NCBI GenBank assembly: GCA_020634435.1
Contig: JACKBS010000009.1
Span: 186,001-250,000, forward strand
DNA from: Ardenticatenaceae bacterium
GTDB lineage: Bacteria > Chloroflexota > Anaerolineae > Promineifilales > Promineifilaceae
Direction of reading: 5' to 3'
DNA: 64,000 bases
This document shows positions 16,437 to 24,661 of this stretch, in pieces. Both the position numbers and the translations under genes were made by a program. The notes under the pieces were generated by a model, which made no database searches, was not told the DNA's origin, and worked only from the letters and a program-made list of their open reading frames with translations. Positions within the stretch are counted from its first letter, which is position 1; each line of letters begins with the position of its first letter.

Positions 16437-18302
16437 ATGGATAGACAAACTTTTATCTCTCGGCTGCGCGAGCGGCCGTTTTTGCTTGATGGCGCGATGG
16501 GTACCCTGCTGCACAGCCGGGGGGTGGCCATGGACACCAGCTTCGACGGCATCAACCTCACCCGTCCCGCCGTCGTGGGCGATATTCACCGCGCCTACAT
16601 CGAGGCGGGCGCGGACATTATCGAAACCAACAGCTTTGGCGCGAACCGGTTTAAGCTGGCCGACTACGGCTTGCAGCATCAGGTGGCTGAAGTTAACCAG
16701 GCGGCGGTGAATATTGCCCGCCGGGTGATTGGCAGCGCGTTTCGCGAAGTGTGGCTGGCTGGTTCGGTGGGGCCGCTGGGGGTGCGATTGGCTCCGTTGG
16801 GGCGCGTGACCCTGGCCGAGGCCGCCGATGCGTTTCGCGAGCAAATCGAAGCATTGCTAAGTGAAGGTGGCATCGATCTGCTCATCTTTGAGACGATGTC
16901 TGACCTGCGGGAGATGGAAACGGCCGTTGCCGTTGCTCGTGAATTGGCCCCAGATTTGCCCATCGTCAGCCAGATGACTTTTACCCGCGATGATCGCACG
17001 CTGCTGGGGCACACGCCCAATGTGGTGGCGCAGCGGTTGGCGGCGCTGGACGTGGATGTGATTGGCGTGAATTGCAGCGGCGGCCCGGCCCAGGTGCTGC
17101 GTTTGCTGCTGATGATGCGTCAGCTGGCCCCCGATAAGCTGTTGAGCGCTGCACCCAATGCTGGTTGGCCGGAACAAACGGAGCGCGGCCGCGTGCTATA
17201 CCCGGCCACGCCAGATTATTTTGGCCAGTACACCAGCGCCCTCGTCGAAGCCGGGGCATCGCTGGTGGGTGGCTGCTGTGGCACCAACGAAGACCACATC
17301 GCTGCCATGCGATACGCGCTGGACCATCCCGGCCCATCGCCGATTCCCCTGCCGGTGATCCAGGTGATGACCCAGGCTGAGCAAACAACGGCCGTTCTTG
17401 CTCCGCCCACACAGCTGGCGCAAAATTTGGTTAACGGCCGTTTTGTCGTCACGGTGGAGATGAGTCCACCCAAAGGCATTGCCACGCAGCGGCTGATTGA
17501 GGCCGCGTTTATGCTCAAGGAGGCCGGAGCAAATTTGTTGAACCTGGCTGACAGCCCCCTGGCGCGAATGCGCATGAGTGCCTGGGCCGCGGCTCATCTA
17601 GTGCAAAAAGCGGTGGGGTTGGAGACCGTGCTACATTTCCCCACCCGTGGCCGCAATTTGCTGCGCATCCAGGGCGATTTGCTGGCGGCGTATGCGATGG
17701 GCATTCGCAATTTGTTTGTGACGATGGGCGATCCCACCAAAATTGGCGATTATCCTGAGGCGATGGACAGCTACGACATCGTGCCCACGGGCTTGATTCA
17801 CCTGATCAAGCAGCAATTCAACAGCGGCCTGGATAAAGCAGGCAACTCCATCGACCAACCAACAAATTTTATGGTGGGTTGTGCGCTCAACCTCACCCCC
17901 GGCGACCCAGAGCGGGAGATGACGCTGCTGCGGCGCAAAATCCGCAATGGGGCCGATTTTGCTATCACTCAACCGGTGTTTGATCCGGCGGCGGCAAAGC
18001 AGTTTGTCGATTTGTATGAGGCGACCTACGAGGAAAAGATGTTGCCGCTAATTGTGGGGGTCAAGCCGCTGTACAACGGCCGTAATGCCGAATTCCTGCA
18101 CAATGAAGTCCCCGGCATTGTTATTCCCGAACCGCTGCGCCAGCGCATGGCTGATGCTGAGGATTCGCAGCAGGAGGGGGTGACCATTGCGCGGGAGCTT
18201 TTGAGCGAATTACGGCCGTTTACCCAGGGGGTTTACCTTATGCCCGCCTTTGGTCGCTACGACCTGGTGGCCAGCGTGATGGATGTGCTGCGGAACGAGT
18301 AG
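16437..18302 (+). CDS. Bifunctional homocysteine S-methyltransferase / methylenetetrahydrofolate reductase
   Basis: A two-domain enzyme of 621 residues. Residues about 1-290 are the Zn-dependent homocysteine methyltransferase barrel ('LDGAMGTLLHSRG', 'ETNSFGANR', the zinc ligands in 'GVNCSGGP' and 'GGCCGTNEDHIAAM'). Residues about 325-615 are the FAD-dependent methylenetetrahydrofolate reductase barrel ('VEMSPPKG', 'FVTMGDPTKIGDYP', 'FAITQPVFDP'). The fusion, known from YitJ-type proteins, couples methyl-folate production to methionine synthesis. Both halves look complete. No SAM riboswitch was recognised upstream. Confidence 0.94.
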   Translation: MDRQTFISRLRERPFLLDGAMGTLLHSRGVAMDTSFDGINLTRPAVVGDIHRAYIEAGADIIETNSFGANRFKLADYGLQHQVAEVNQAAVNIARRVIGSAFREVWLAGSVGPLGVRLAPLGRVTLAEAADAFREQIEALLSEGGIDLLIFETMSDLREMETAVAVARELAPDLPIVSQMTFTRDDRTLLGHTPNVVAQRLAALDVDVIGVNCSGGPAQVLRLLLMMRQLAPDKLLSAAPNAGWPEQTERGRVLYPATPDYFGQYTSALVEAGASLVGGCCGTNEDHIAAMRYALDHPGPSPIPLPVIQVMTQAEQTTAVLAPPTQLAQNLVNGRFVVTVEMSPPKGIATQRLIEAAFMLKEAGANLLNLADSPLARMRMSAWAAAHLVQKAVGLETVLHFPTRGRNLLRIQGDLLAAYAMGIRNLFVTMGDPTKIGDYPEAMDSYDIVPTGLIHLIKQQFNSGLDKAGNSIDQPTNFMVGCALNLTPGDPEREMTLLRRKIRNGADFAITQPVFDPAAAKQFVDLYEATYEEKMLPLIVGVKPLYNGRNAEFLHNEVPGIVIPEPLRQRMADAEDSQQEGVTIARELLSELRPFTQGVYLMPAFGRYDLVASVMDVLRNE

Positions 18303-18346
18303 CCGGGGGAATTTTCACGCAAAGACGCGAAGAGGCAAATTTTGTC

Positions 18347-18556
18347 CTACTGCCAGGCAATTTCTAGTTTTCGGTTCGCCTGAGCACAGTCTCGAAGATA
18401 GAGATTGATCAAACTCTGGTACGGAATGCCGTTTTCTTCTGCCATCTGCTTAAAATATTCAATTGTGGGTTCATCAATACGAATGGTAATTTGCTTCTTT
18501 AACGCTTTGGCATAAGGGTTTTTTTTGGCATTTGAAAAATCGTATTCATCTCTCAT
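18347..18556 (-). CDS. brnA: BrnA-type antitoxin
   Basis: A 69-residue antitoxin with a ribbon-helix-helix-like C-terminus ('ITIRIDEPTIEYFKQMAEENGIPYQSLINLYLRDCAQ') and an N-terminal region ('NPYAKALKK') that would wrap the toxin. It starts 2 bases after the stop of the toxin gene, the usual toxin-first order of BrnTA. The complex normally represses its own promoter. Assignment rests on the pattern of both proteins together. Confidence 0.87.
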   Translation of the reverse strand: MRDEYDFSNAKKNPYAKALKKQITIRIDEPTIEYFKQMAEENGIPYQSLINLYLRDCAQANRKLEIAWQ

Positions 18557-18558
18557 GA

Positions 18559-18831
18559 TTACTCACCATACTGTTTGGACTCCGACCGGGTGGCTTTTCT
18601 GGCCGAAATAATCCGAATAATCGTCTCTGACTGCCGATAGCAGTGGCACACAACTAAAAGGCGCAGAGACAGGCTGATACCAAACAAGATAAACCGGTCT
18701 TCATCCTCTGAATGATCTGGGTCATCAATCAATAGCGCATTTTCATCATAGAAAACGGTTTGGGCTTCCTCAAAGGAGACGCCGTGCTTTTGTGTATTTG
18801 CTTTGTTTTTACTCTCGTCCCACTCAAACAC
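18559..18831 (-). CDS. brnT: BrnT-family ribonuclease toxin
   Basis: A 90-residue RelE-fold toxin. 'FEWDESKNKANTQKHGVSFEEAQTVFYD' and the C-terminal 'IIRIISARKATRSESKQY' are diagnostic of BrnT, an mRNA-degrading ribonuclease that blocks translation when not bound by BrnA. The start is GTG 18831. A TTGACT/TACAAT promoter lies about 20-45 bases upstream, and an overlapping TATAATTATA palindrome is a plausible site for autoregulation by the toxin-antitoxin complex. Confidence 0.88.
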   Translation of the reverse strand: MFEWDESKNKANTQKHGVSFEEAQTVFYDENALLIDDPDHSEDEDRFILFGISLSLRLLVVCHCYRQSETIIRIISARKATRSESKQYGE

Positions 18832-18840
18832 GAAACGCTT

Positions 18841-18877
18841 TATAATTATATTGTATTGCTGTTGTAAGGGAAGTCAA
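18841..18877 (-). promoter_or_regulatory. Promoter of brnTA with palindrome
   Basis: On the minus strand TTGACT (18872-18877) and TACAAT (18850-18855) are separated by 16 bases. TATAATTATA at 18841-18850 is a perfect palindrome next to the -10 and could be the autoregulatory operator. Confidence 0.6.
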
Positions 18878-18892
18878 GCATCAATAACTGTA

Positions 18893-18940
18893 AGAGAAAA
18901 AGGGCAATGGAAAAATCATTTCCTTTGCCCCTTTTTCTCT
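18893..18940. terminator. Long A/T-flanked hairpin terminator
   Basis: Arms agagaaaaaggg...ggaaa and tttcc...cccctttttctct pair almost perfectly and end in a T-run in either direction. It lies between the brnTA promoter and the convergent 3' end of the CAP-domain gene and fits an intrinsic terminator for the latter. Confidence 0.75.
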
Positions 18941-18959
18941 TTGCGTCAAAATGCTGTTT

Positions 18960-18987
18960 TGTAGGGCGGATGTCAATCCGCCCTACA
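18960..18987. repeat. Palindrome TGTAGGGCGGAT...ATCCGCCCTACA
   Basis: A perfect 12-bp inverted repeat with a 4-base loop, four bases after the CAP-domain gene stop on the minus strand. The phrase resembles dispersed REP-like palindromes found in many bacteria. It may act as a second terminator or mRNA stabiliser together with the neighbouring hairpin. Confidence 0.7.
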
Positions 18988-18990
18988 GAA

Positions 18991-20178
18991 TTAATAATCA
19001 GTTGGGGGAGATACGGCCGTAAATGACCATTGAATTGTTTGTCCGTTTACCGTGACGCTGGCGGTGTAAGTCTCGCCGACGGTGAGCGGTTGCGCAGGGA
19101 TCAGCACGATGGCATCTTGCTTGTCGAGGACATTGCGCCCTTGCTGCTGTTGGTAGGCGTTGCTGTTCACGTAGCGCGTCTCGTCAATGGCGCAGTGAGG
19201 TAGCGCCGTGCCGCTGCTGTTGGTCAGCAAGGTTTGAGTGACGCTGGGCACCAGGCTGCCATCGCCAATTTGCAAAATAATGGGTGGGCCAACAGGCTTT
19301 TGCAGGCCGCTGCACGCCGTTAGCGGATTGGGAAACTCGGGCAGCGTGTAGCGCAGAACCCAAATCTCGCCGCCGTCTTGGGGATAGGTGATGGGGTAGG
19401 TGATGTTAGCCGGCATCGCGCCTAACGCCCGCTTGCTGGAAACATCCAGCGTGGCCGTCATTTTGAAGCTGTTGCTACTGTCTCGATAGACGCCAAAGCC
19501 GGTTTGCGTGAGGCGCGGATTGAGCATTGGCACGGCGTGAAACGGGGCCGACATCCAGTAATCAATTGCCCACAGGTCCGATGCGCCATCCCAACCGCTG
19601 ATGGCAATGTTGCCATTTTGCCCCGACTCGTCGCTTTGGGCGGAGTAACCTTGCTTGTTGGGGTCCTCGGCGTGGGCGCTGAGGCTGTTGATCATCATGT
19701 AGCGACTGTGGGCTTGGCTGCCTGCCGACCAGCTCGTGTTTTCGGTTAGTTGGGGCAGTCCGGCGTCGCTGCGGAACTGGTTGTAATAGCGCAGCCAGTC
19801 GGGGCCAGGTACGGCCGTTGCCGTTGCAGTCGCAGTGGGTTCAAGGGTGGCCGTAGGGGTAGGTGGCTCGGTGGGAACGGCCGTTGCCATGAGTGTCGCC
19901 GTGGCTGGTTGGGTGGCTGTCGGTGTTGGTTCGGCTAATTCGGCAGTAGGTGTAGGCGCGATCTCAGAGGGTGCTGTCGTGGCTGTGGTGGTAGGCGGCA
20001 GGCTGGTGGCGCTGGGAACGGCGGCGACCTGGTTGGTTGGTGGAAGAGTGGGAGAAACGGCCGTTTCGTTACCACTCCCGCGATTTACCAACAGCAGAAC
20101 AATCAAAACAACGTTTAACAGACCAGACACAATCAGGCCAATGCGGTACGGCTTGAGCTGGTTTTCTGAGGTGGACAT
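18991..20178 (-). CDS. Membrane-anchored CAP (SCP/PR-1) domain protein
   Basis: An extracytoplasmic protein of about 395 residues. One N-terminal helix ('IGLIVSGLLNVVLIVLLLV') is followed by a Thr/Ala/Pro-rich linker of about 90 residues full of 'TATP' repeats. A CAP domain starts at 'LRYYNQFRSDAGLPQLTEN' and includes 'AGSQAHSRYMMINSLSAHAE' and 'DYWMSAPFHAVPMLNP'. The C-terminal 'PLTVGETYTASVTVNGQTIQWSFTA' looks like an Ig-like domain. CAP proteins bind lipids or act at the cell wall. ATG 20178 is taken; an in-frame TTG at 20199 is an alternative. Confidence 0.85.
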   Translation of the reverse strand: MSTSENQLKPYRIGLIVSGLLNVVLIVLLLVNRGSGNETAVSPTLPPTNQVAAVPSATSLPPTTTATTAPSEIAPTPTAELAEPTPTATQPATATLMATAVPTEPPTPTATLEPTATATATAVPGPDWLRYYNQFRSDAGLPQLTENTSWSAGSQAHSRYMMINSLSAHAEDPNKQGYSAQSDESGQNGNIAISGWDGASDLWAIDYWMSAPFHAVPMLNPRLTQTGFGVYRDSSNSFKMTATLDVSSKRALGAMPANITYPITYPQDGGEIWVLRYTLPEFPNPLTACSGLQKPVGPPIILQIGDGSLVPSVTQTLLTNSSGTALPHCAIDETRYVNSNAYQQQQGRNVLDKQDAIVLIPAQPLTVGETYTASVTVNGQTIQWSFTAVSPPTDY

Positions 20179-20230
20179 TTTTACGTTCTTCAGCAACAAC
20201 TGCTCTAAAAATCGTCCTGTTCTTGGCGAT

Positions 20231-21367
20231 TTACGATACTTTTTTCACAAACCAGGCAGCGATATATCCTTTCCGCCCGGAAACGGTTTGCACGTTTAGC
20301 CATTGATCTTTTTGGCCAATTTTGCTGGCGGCTTCCTCGCCTTCCAGCACCAGCAATTCCGTGCCGAAGGGTAGGTAAATGATAAACGTGCTTTTGTCTA
20401 TGCGCGGTTCGGTGCGCAGGGTAATGCTGGACCCACTGGTTTTGACCACCAATTTGCTGGGGGCAGATGGCTGGTTGGCCTGGCTGGTTTTGTGGGCACC
20501 GAGGGCCGGGTTGGCAACGGCCGTTACATACCACGCCGCCACATATCCCTCTTTACCTTCGATGTCGCGCACGTGGAACCAGTTATTGCGCTTGCCAATT
20601 TTGGTGCGGGCGGTGGCGGCATCATCTTTCAGCACCACCAGTTTGCTGCTCTGCGGCAAATATTTCAGCACGTTGGAGCCAGAAATTTTCGGCTGATCAC
20701 GCATGCTTAACCCGTTGACCGTGGGCGAGATGATGAGGGCGTCGCTGTCGTCTTGAATGGTGGCGGTGGGGGTGGCGGGAACGGCCGTTTCTGCTTTGGG
20801 CGCGGGTTTGCTGCTGGTGCTGGTCTTGGCTGGCTTCGGTTCAGCCAGGTCGCCCTGGCCAAAGAAGATGATCTCCTGGATGATTTGAGCGGCCGTTCCG
20901 GCAAAACCAAAGCGGCCCACCAGGGTGGGTGGCTTTTCCGGGCTGTTGTACGGGTCCCACATCTGGTAGTCGCTGCCATCTTTTTTGTGCACCACTACCC
21001 AATGGCTCTGAATGCCCGCCGCTGGCGAATAATCTACCCGCACCACGGCCAGCGATCCACCCGCCAGCGCGGCGTCAATCTCCTCCAGCGGGGCGTCCTG
21101 GTTGTCACACTCGATGCGCTTTTGGTACTTGACGTTGGGGAAAACGGCCGAAATCTGGAAAGCCTTCACCCATGGTCCCTGGAAGCCGCTGTTTTGCTTC
21201 ATCTTTTCGTTAAACGAGCTCACCGTCTCGTTGCCGCCGAAGTAGTTGCCCACCATTGTGAGGCTGGTGACCAAGCAGCCCAGATTGCCGATCGTCTCGG
21301 TCTTGCCAAAGCCCATGATGCTTTTTTCCCAACGGGGATCATTCTGATAGAGAGGGATGCCTGCCAT
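20231..21367 (-). CDS. C39-like cysteine peptidase with two SH3b domains
   Basis: A 378-residue protein. The N-terminal half is a papain-like C39 domain with nucleophile Cys31 in 'TIGNLGCLVTSLTMVGNYFGG' and His in 'GIQSHWVVVHKKDG' near 120, then 'MWDPYNSPEKP'. Residues about 210-290 and 300-378 are bacterial SH3 domains ('GLSMRDQPKISGSNVLKYLP' and 'SITLRTEPRIDKSTFIIYLP', each ending 'GYVAAWYV' or 'GYIAAWFV'). There is no signal peptide, so how it would reach the cell wall is unclear. 'aaggagcaac' precedes the ATG. It is followed on the same strand by the CAP protein. Confidence 0.87.
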   Translation of the reverse strand: MAGIPLYQNDPRWEKSIMGFGKTETIGNLGCLVTSLTMVGNYFGGNETVSSFNEKMKQNSGFQGPWVKAFQISAVFPNVKYQKRIECDNQDAPLEEIDAALAGGSLAVVRVDYSPAAGIQSHWVVVHKKDGSDYQMWDPYNSPEKPPTLVGRFGFAGTAAQIIQEIIFFGQGDLAEPKPAKTSTSSKPAPKAETAVPATPTATIQDDSDALIISPTVNGLSMRDQPKISGSNVLKYLPQSSKLVVLKDDAATARTKIGKRNNWFHVRDIEGKEGYVAAWYVTAVANPALGAHKTSQANQPSAPSKLVVKTSGSSITLRTEPRIDKSTFIIYLPFGTELLVLEGEEAASKIGQKDQWLNVQTVSGRKGYIAAWFVKKVS

Positions 21368-21417
21368 AAAAGTTGCTCCTTAACTCAAATTGGAAATAGT
21401 GATGCAAATGATATGAG

Positions 21418-22065
21418 CTAACCTAAAGAAACGCCTAACTGCCGCAGCGCGGGCATTAAATCCATGCCCGCGCGGTAATGCACGGTGGCCAGCCCCACCG
21501 CTGCCGCCGCGTCAATGTTGTGCTGGAAATCGTCGATAAACACGGCTTCAGCTGGGGCACGGCCCAGACGGTTCAGCGCCCGGTGAAAGATTTCCGGGTC
21601 GGGCTTCATAATCTTTTCTTCGCAGGAAATGGTAATGTCATCAAAGGCGTCGGCGATGCCAAACAGATCGGTGAGTTCCTGGCGTAAATTGGAGGCGTAA
21701 TTGCTGATAACGGCCGTTTGGTACCGTGCCTTCAACTGGCGAATCAAGGCCACCAGGGACATATCCAGCCTGTCTCCTGCCCAGAAACCGGTGCGGAAAG
21801 TGGCCGTTTCTTCTGCCGTCAGGTCCAGGTGCGACCCAATCCAGCGCCACAGCTCCGGCTCGCTGATTGCGCCGCGCTGCGCTTTTTGGCCCATGACGCT
21901 GTTGAATACCAGCGCCTCAGCCCCGCCGGGCGGCAGGCCCAGCTTTGCCTCCCACTGCTGCCGGGGGGCACGATCTTCGGTGCGCAGCAAAACGCCGCCC
22001 ACGTCAAAAATGATGGCCCGAATTGGAGAACTACCGGTGTCTGAATTTGCTGGTTTTGGTTGCAT
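21418..22065 (-). CDS. HAD-superfamily (subclass IA) hydrolase
   Basis: A 215-residue phosphatase-like protein. Motif I is 'IIFDVGGVLLRTED' (nucleophile Asp, although the DxD second Asp is replaced by Gly as in some epoxide-hydrolase-like HADs). Motif II is 'AVISNYASN', and motifs III/IV are 'KIMKPDPEIFHRAL' and 'VFIDDFQHNIDAA'. A helical cap lies between. Substrate unknown. The gene lies upstream of the C39-like gene on the same strand with about 50 bases between. Confidence 0.88.
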   Translation of the reverse strand: MQPKPANSDTGSSPIRAIIFDVGGVLLRTEDRAPRQQWEAKLGLPPGGAEALVFNSVMGQKAQRGAISEPELWRWIGSHLDLTAEETATFRTGFWAGDRLDMSLVALIRQLKARYQTAVISNYASNLRQELTDLFGIADAFDDITISCEEKIMKPDPEIFHRALNRLGRAPAEAVFIDDFQHNIDAAAAVGLATVHYRAGMDLMPALRQLGVSLG

Positions 22066-22156
22066 GGGTTATGTGAATCGGTTACATCAGGAACAATTTA
22101 CGTCCAGGGGCAAACGTAGCACAGTTCGTGTATTCATGTCAATAGGTAAACATAAA

Positions 22157-22220
22157 AAAAGAGTGAGCATTCCCAGTGCGCCGGTTTTGCCGTTCGCATC
22201 TGAGGCTACTCACTCCTCAA
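22157..22220 (-). terminator. Rho-independent terminator of the aminotransferase gene
   Basis: Read on the minus strand, GAGTGAG pairs with CTCACTC, an inner stem (cag.tgcg/cgca.ctg) extends it, and the outer arm is followed at once by seven T residues. It lies about 50 bases past the aminotransferase stop. Confidence 0.7.
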
Positions 22221-22269
22221 TTTATGATTATCGAGTTTTCTCTAAAAGCTCTGTGACCTCTGTGGCAAA

Positions 22270-23382
22270 TTAACTGTTTTGCGCCAAAAATTCGTCCACG
22301 TTGCTCAAAAGCTCTTCCATGTCCGAGGGCTGCAAATCGCCCATGTGGGCAATGCGGAAGGTGACGTTTTTCAGGCGGGTGCCATAGCCGTTGGAGAGAA
22401 TCATGCCACGCTCGCGTAGGAAGTTGTTGAGCGCTGAGATGTCGATGCCCTTGTTGTTCTTCACGCAGGTCACGGTGGGGGATTCATACCCTTCTGGCGC
22501 AAGCATTTCAAAGCCGTGGCTCTTGGCCCAGGCGATGGTCATATCGCGCATGGCCAGATGACGGGCAAAACGGCCGTCCATCGTCTCGGCCATCATGTCG
22601 TCTAGTTGGCGATCCAGGGCAAAGAGCAGGGAGATGGCAGGCGTGGCGGGCGTCTGGTTTTTGGCCATCGACTTGTCCAGGGTGATAAAGTCGAAGTAGT
22701 AGCCGCGATTTTTGACCGTGGCGGCTTTGGCCATGGCTCGTTCGGACACAGCGCAGAAGGCCAGGCCAGGGGGCAGGGCAAACGCTTTTTGGCTGGAGGT
22801 CAGCACCACGTCCAAATCCCAGGCATCAAACTCCAAGCGTGCCCCGGAGAGGCCGCTGACGCTGTCTACCAGGATCATGATGTCGTTGCCATCGGGCAGG
22901 CTGCGGATGGCTTCGGCAATCTCTTTGATCGGGCTTTCGACCCCGGCGCTGGTTTCGTTGTGCACCACGGTAACGGCGTCGAAGCCGCCCTTGGAGAGCC
23001 GTTCGACGACCATTTCGGGCAAGATGGGCTGACCCCATTCCACTTCCAGAACTTCGTTGTCCTTGCCGTTCAGCTCGGTGACTTCGCGCCAGCGGTCGCT
23101 GAACGCGCCATTGACGCAGTTGAGCACCTTCTTGTCGGCGCAGTTGCGGATAGCGCCTTCCCAAAAGCCGGTGCCCGAGTTGGCCCCAATGAGGATGCGG
23201 CGATTGGTGAAAAATACTTTTTGCAGTTTGGGCTGGATTCGACCGACCAGATCGATGCACTCAGGCATGCGGTGCCCCACCATCCACTCGGTTTGGGCAT
23301 CCAGAATCTCCGGGCGAACTTCAGTCGGTCCGGGAATGAACAGTTTGATATGCTTGCTGGAACTTCTCATTGAGTCGCTCAT
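22270..23382 (-). CDS. Class V aminotransferase (SerC-like / alanine-glyoxylate type)
   Basis: A PLP-dependent aminotransferase of 370 residues. 'KLFIPGPTEVRPEIL' opens the protein, 'VHNETSAGVESPI' and 'ILVDSVSGLSGARLEFD' line the cofactor pocket, and the Schiff-base lysine is in 'LTSSQKAFALPPGLAF'. The gene overlaps the 3' end of a phosphoserine phosphatase, so the probable role is phosphoserine aminotransferase in serine synthesis; serine- or alanine-glyoxylate transaminase is the family alternative. The predicted start lies 62 bases inside the upstream gene; 'aggag' sits about 15 bases before it, rather far. Confidence 0.87.
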   Translation of the reverse strand: MSDSMRSSSKHIKLFIPGPTEVRPEILDAQTEWMVGHRMPECIDLVGRIQPKLQKVFFTNRRILIGANSGTGFWEGAIRNCADKKVLNCVNGAFSDRWREVTELNGKDNEVLEVEWGQPILPEMVVERLSKGGFDAVTVVHNETSAGVESPIKEIAEAIRSLPDGNDIMILVDSVSGLSGARLEFDAWDLDVVLTSSQKAFALPPGLAFCAVSERAMAKAATVKNRGYYFDFITLDKSMAKNQTPATPAISLLFALDRQLDDMMAETMDGRFARHLAMRDMTIAWAKSHGFEMLAPEGYESPTVTCVKNNKGIDISALNNFLRERGMILSNGYGTRLKNVTFRIAHMGDLQPSDMEELLSNVDEFLAQNS

Positions 23383-24175
23383 GGTTAAAATTAATAGCTC
23401 CTGTATGGGTTAGAGTAAATGCTTTCTGAAAAACGGCTTCGTGCGGCGTGTTTTTGACTTTACGGATAGCGGCTGGTCCGGCGGCCAGCAGCAGCAGCGG
23501 GGCCAGGCTGGGCGATTGCAAAAAGACTGGGGCTTCGCGTTTGACTCGTTCGCGCTCGACCACGCCGCCAAAACCGACAAACAGGTCAACTCGGCGCCCG
23601 GCCAGCAAATCGCTGCTGCCATCACCAATGAGGATGGAACGGCCGTTTTGCGTTCCCAACAATTCTTGCACAATTTGCGCTTTGCCATCGCTGACCGTCA
23701 GCGCGCCCTCTTCGTAATCCAGGTAGCGTGCCTGCTTGGGCGAATGGCCATTGCCCTCACCCTGCCACCATTGGCCCGCCAGCCGGTCGTAGTCCACATT
23801 CACGGCGCGAATGTTTTGCTTGGGCACGCCGAGAAAGAGACCAAACTGCTCCACCGGCTCGGCCAGCCCACCGCTGATGATGTAGACGTGATGGCCCAAA
23901 AAATGCAGGGCGGCAATTACGGCCTGGGCATCAGCGACGATGTTGCGTTTGTAAACGGCGCGAATTTGCTGGATTTGATCGTGAGTGGGGCGGACAGCTT
24001 GCAGCCGCTTGGCGTAAACATCCTCTAGATCGAGTTTGCCATCCATCGCGGCATTGGTCAGCACTTCAACGCGCCACTTTTTACCGGCGGTCTCGGCCAG
24101 GACATCAATGCCTTCGACGGTGGTAAGGGTGGAGTCGCAATCGAAGAAGACGTGTTTGTAGGGAGGCCAGCGCAT
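23321..24175 (-). CDS. serB: Phosphoserine phosphatase (HAD-IB)
   Basis: A 284-residue HAD phosphatase. Motif I 'HVFFDCDSTLTTVEGIDVLAE' has the DxDxT nucleophile, motif II is 'YIISGGLAEPVEQFG', motif III is the conserved lysine in 'VSDGKAQIVQEL', and motif IV is 'SILIGDGSSDLLAG'. It should hydrolyse phosphoserine in the last step of serine synthesis. ATG 24175 is preferred to a TTG at 24211. Its last 62 bases overlap the start of the aminotransferase that would make its substrate, which suggests coupled translation. The C-terminal tail (about 40 residues) is longer than usual. Confidence 0.9.
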   Translation of the reverse strand: MRWPPYKHVFFDCDSTLTTVEGIDVLAETAGKKWRVEVLTNAAMDGKLDLEDVYAKRLQAVRPTHDQIQQIRAVYKRNIVADAQAVIAALHFLGHHVYIISGGLAEPVEQFGLFLGVPKQNIRAVNVDYDRLAGQWWQGEGNGHSPKQARYLDYEEGALTVSDGKAQIVQELLGTQNGRSILIGDGSSDLLAGRRVDLFVGFGGVVERERVKREAPVFLQSPSLAPLLLLAAGPAAIRKVKNTPHEAVFQKAFTLTHTGAINFNHERLNEKFQQAYQTVHSRTD

Positions 24176-24348
24176 ATGAGGGGATTGTACTCTAAGCGTT
24201 GTTGTTGGCAACTGAATTTTGTCTGGAAACGGCCGTACCTCATCTGCACAATCTGCCCAAATTCAATATGAGCCGCCCTGACTGACAGCGGCACGGCGGG
24301 ACGCCTGCCACAGCTCACGATAAAGACCCATACGAGCAAGGGCATTTT

Positions 24349-24633
24349 CTAAACAATAGGGTTTCTATTTCTGAGCATAACAAAAGATGTAATGAACCAT
24401 ATGAGGCCAAATGTCCACATGATTCCCAAGTTTTTTTCGCTTCTATTGCCTAGCAACAAAAAACCCAGTATCGGAATATATAACAGAAGCGTGACTATCG
24501 CAGCGTATAAATCAGCTTTTGTGTGCTTGAAATTCCTATCTTGAACTAAACGTTGACTCAGATGTTTTGATTGAATGAGCAATAGTCCCAAAAACGATAG
24601 AGACATCACAAAAATCAGAAAACTGTTAAACAT
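24349..24633 (-). CDS. Small membrane protein, unknown function
   Basis: A 94-residue hypothetical protein with three predicted membrane segments ('FLIFVMSLSFLGLLLIQ', 'IVTLLLYIPILGFLLLG', 'IMWTFGLIWFITSFVML'). The stretch is clearly AT-richer than its neighbours and has no ACGGCCGT, so it may be a recent arrival. The start context is weak. It lies downstream of the inositol-monophosphatase-like gene on the same strand. No family recognised. Confidence 0.55.
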   Translation of the reverse strand: MFNSFLIFVMSLSFLGLLLIQSKHLSQRLVQDRNFKHTKADLYAAIVTLLLYIPILGFLLLGNRSEKNLGIMWTFGLIWFITSFVMLRNRNPIV

Positions 24634-24661
24634 CTTATTATCCTAATGACGGGTAGGAGCG

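Noticed and set aside
18892..18990. Small RNA gene suggested by two successive hairpins
   Set aside because: Position right after the CAP gene and the A/T runs fit terminators better; no promoter is seen pointing into it.
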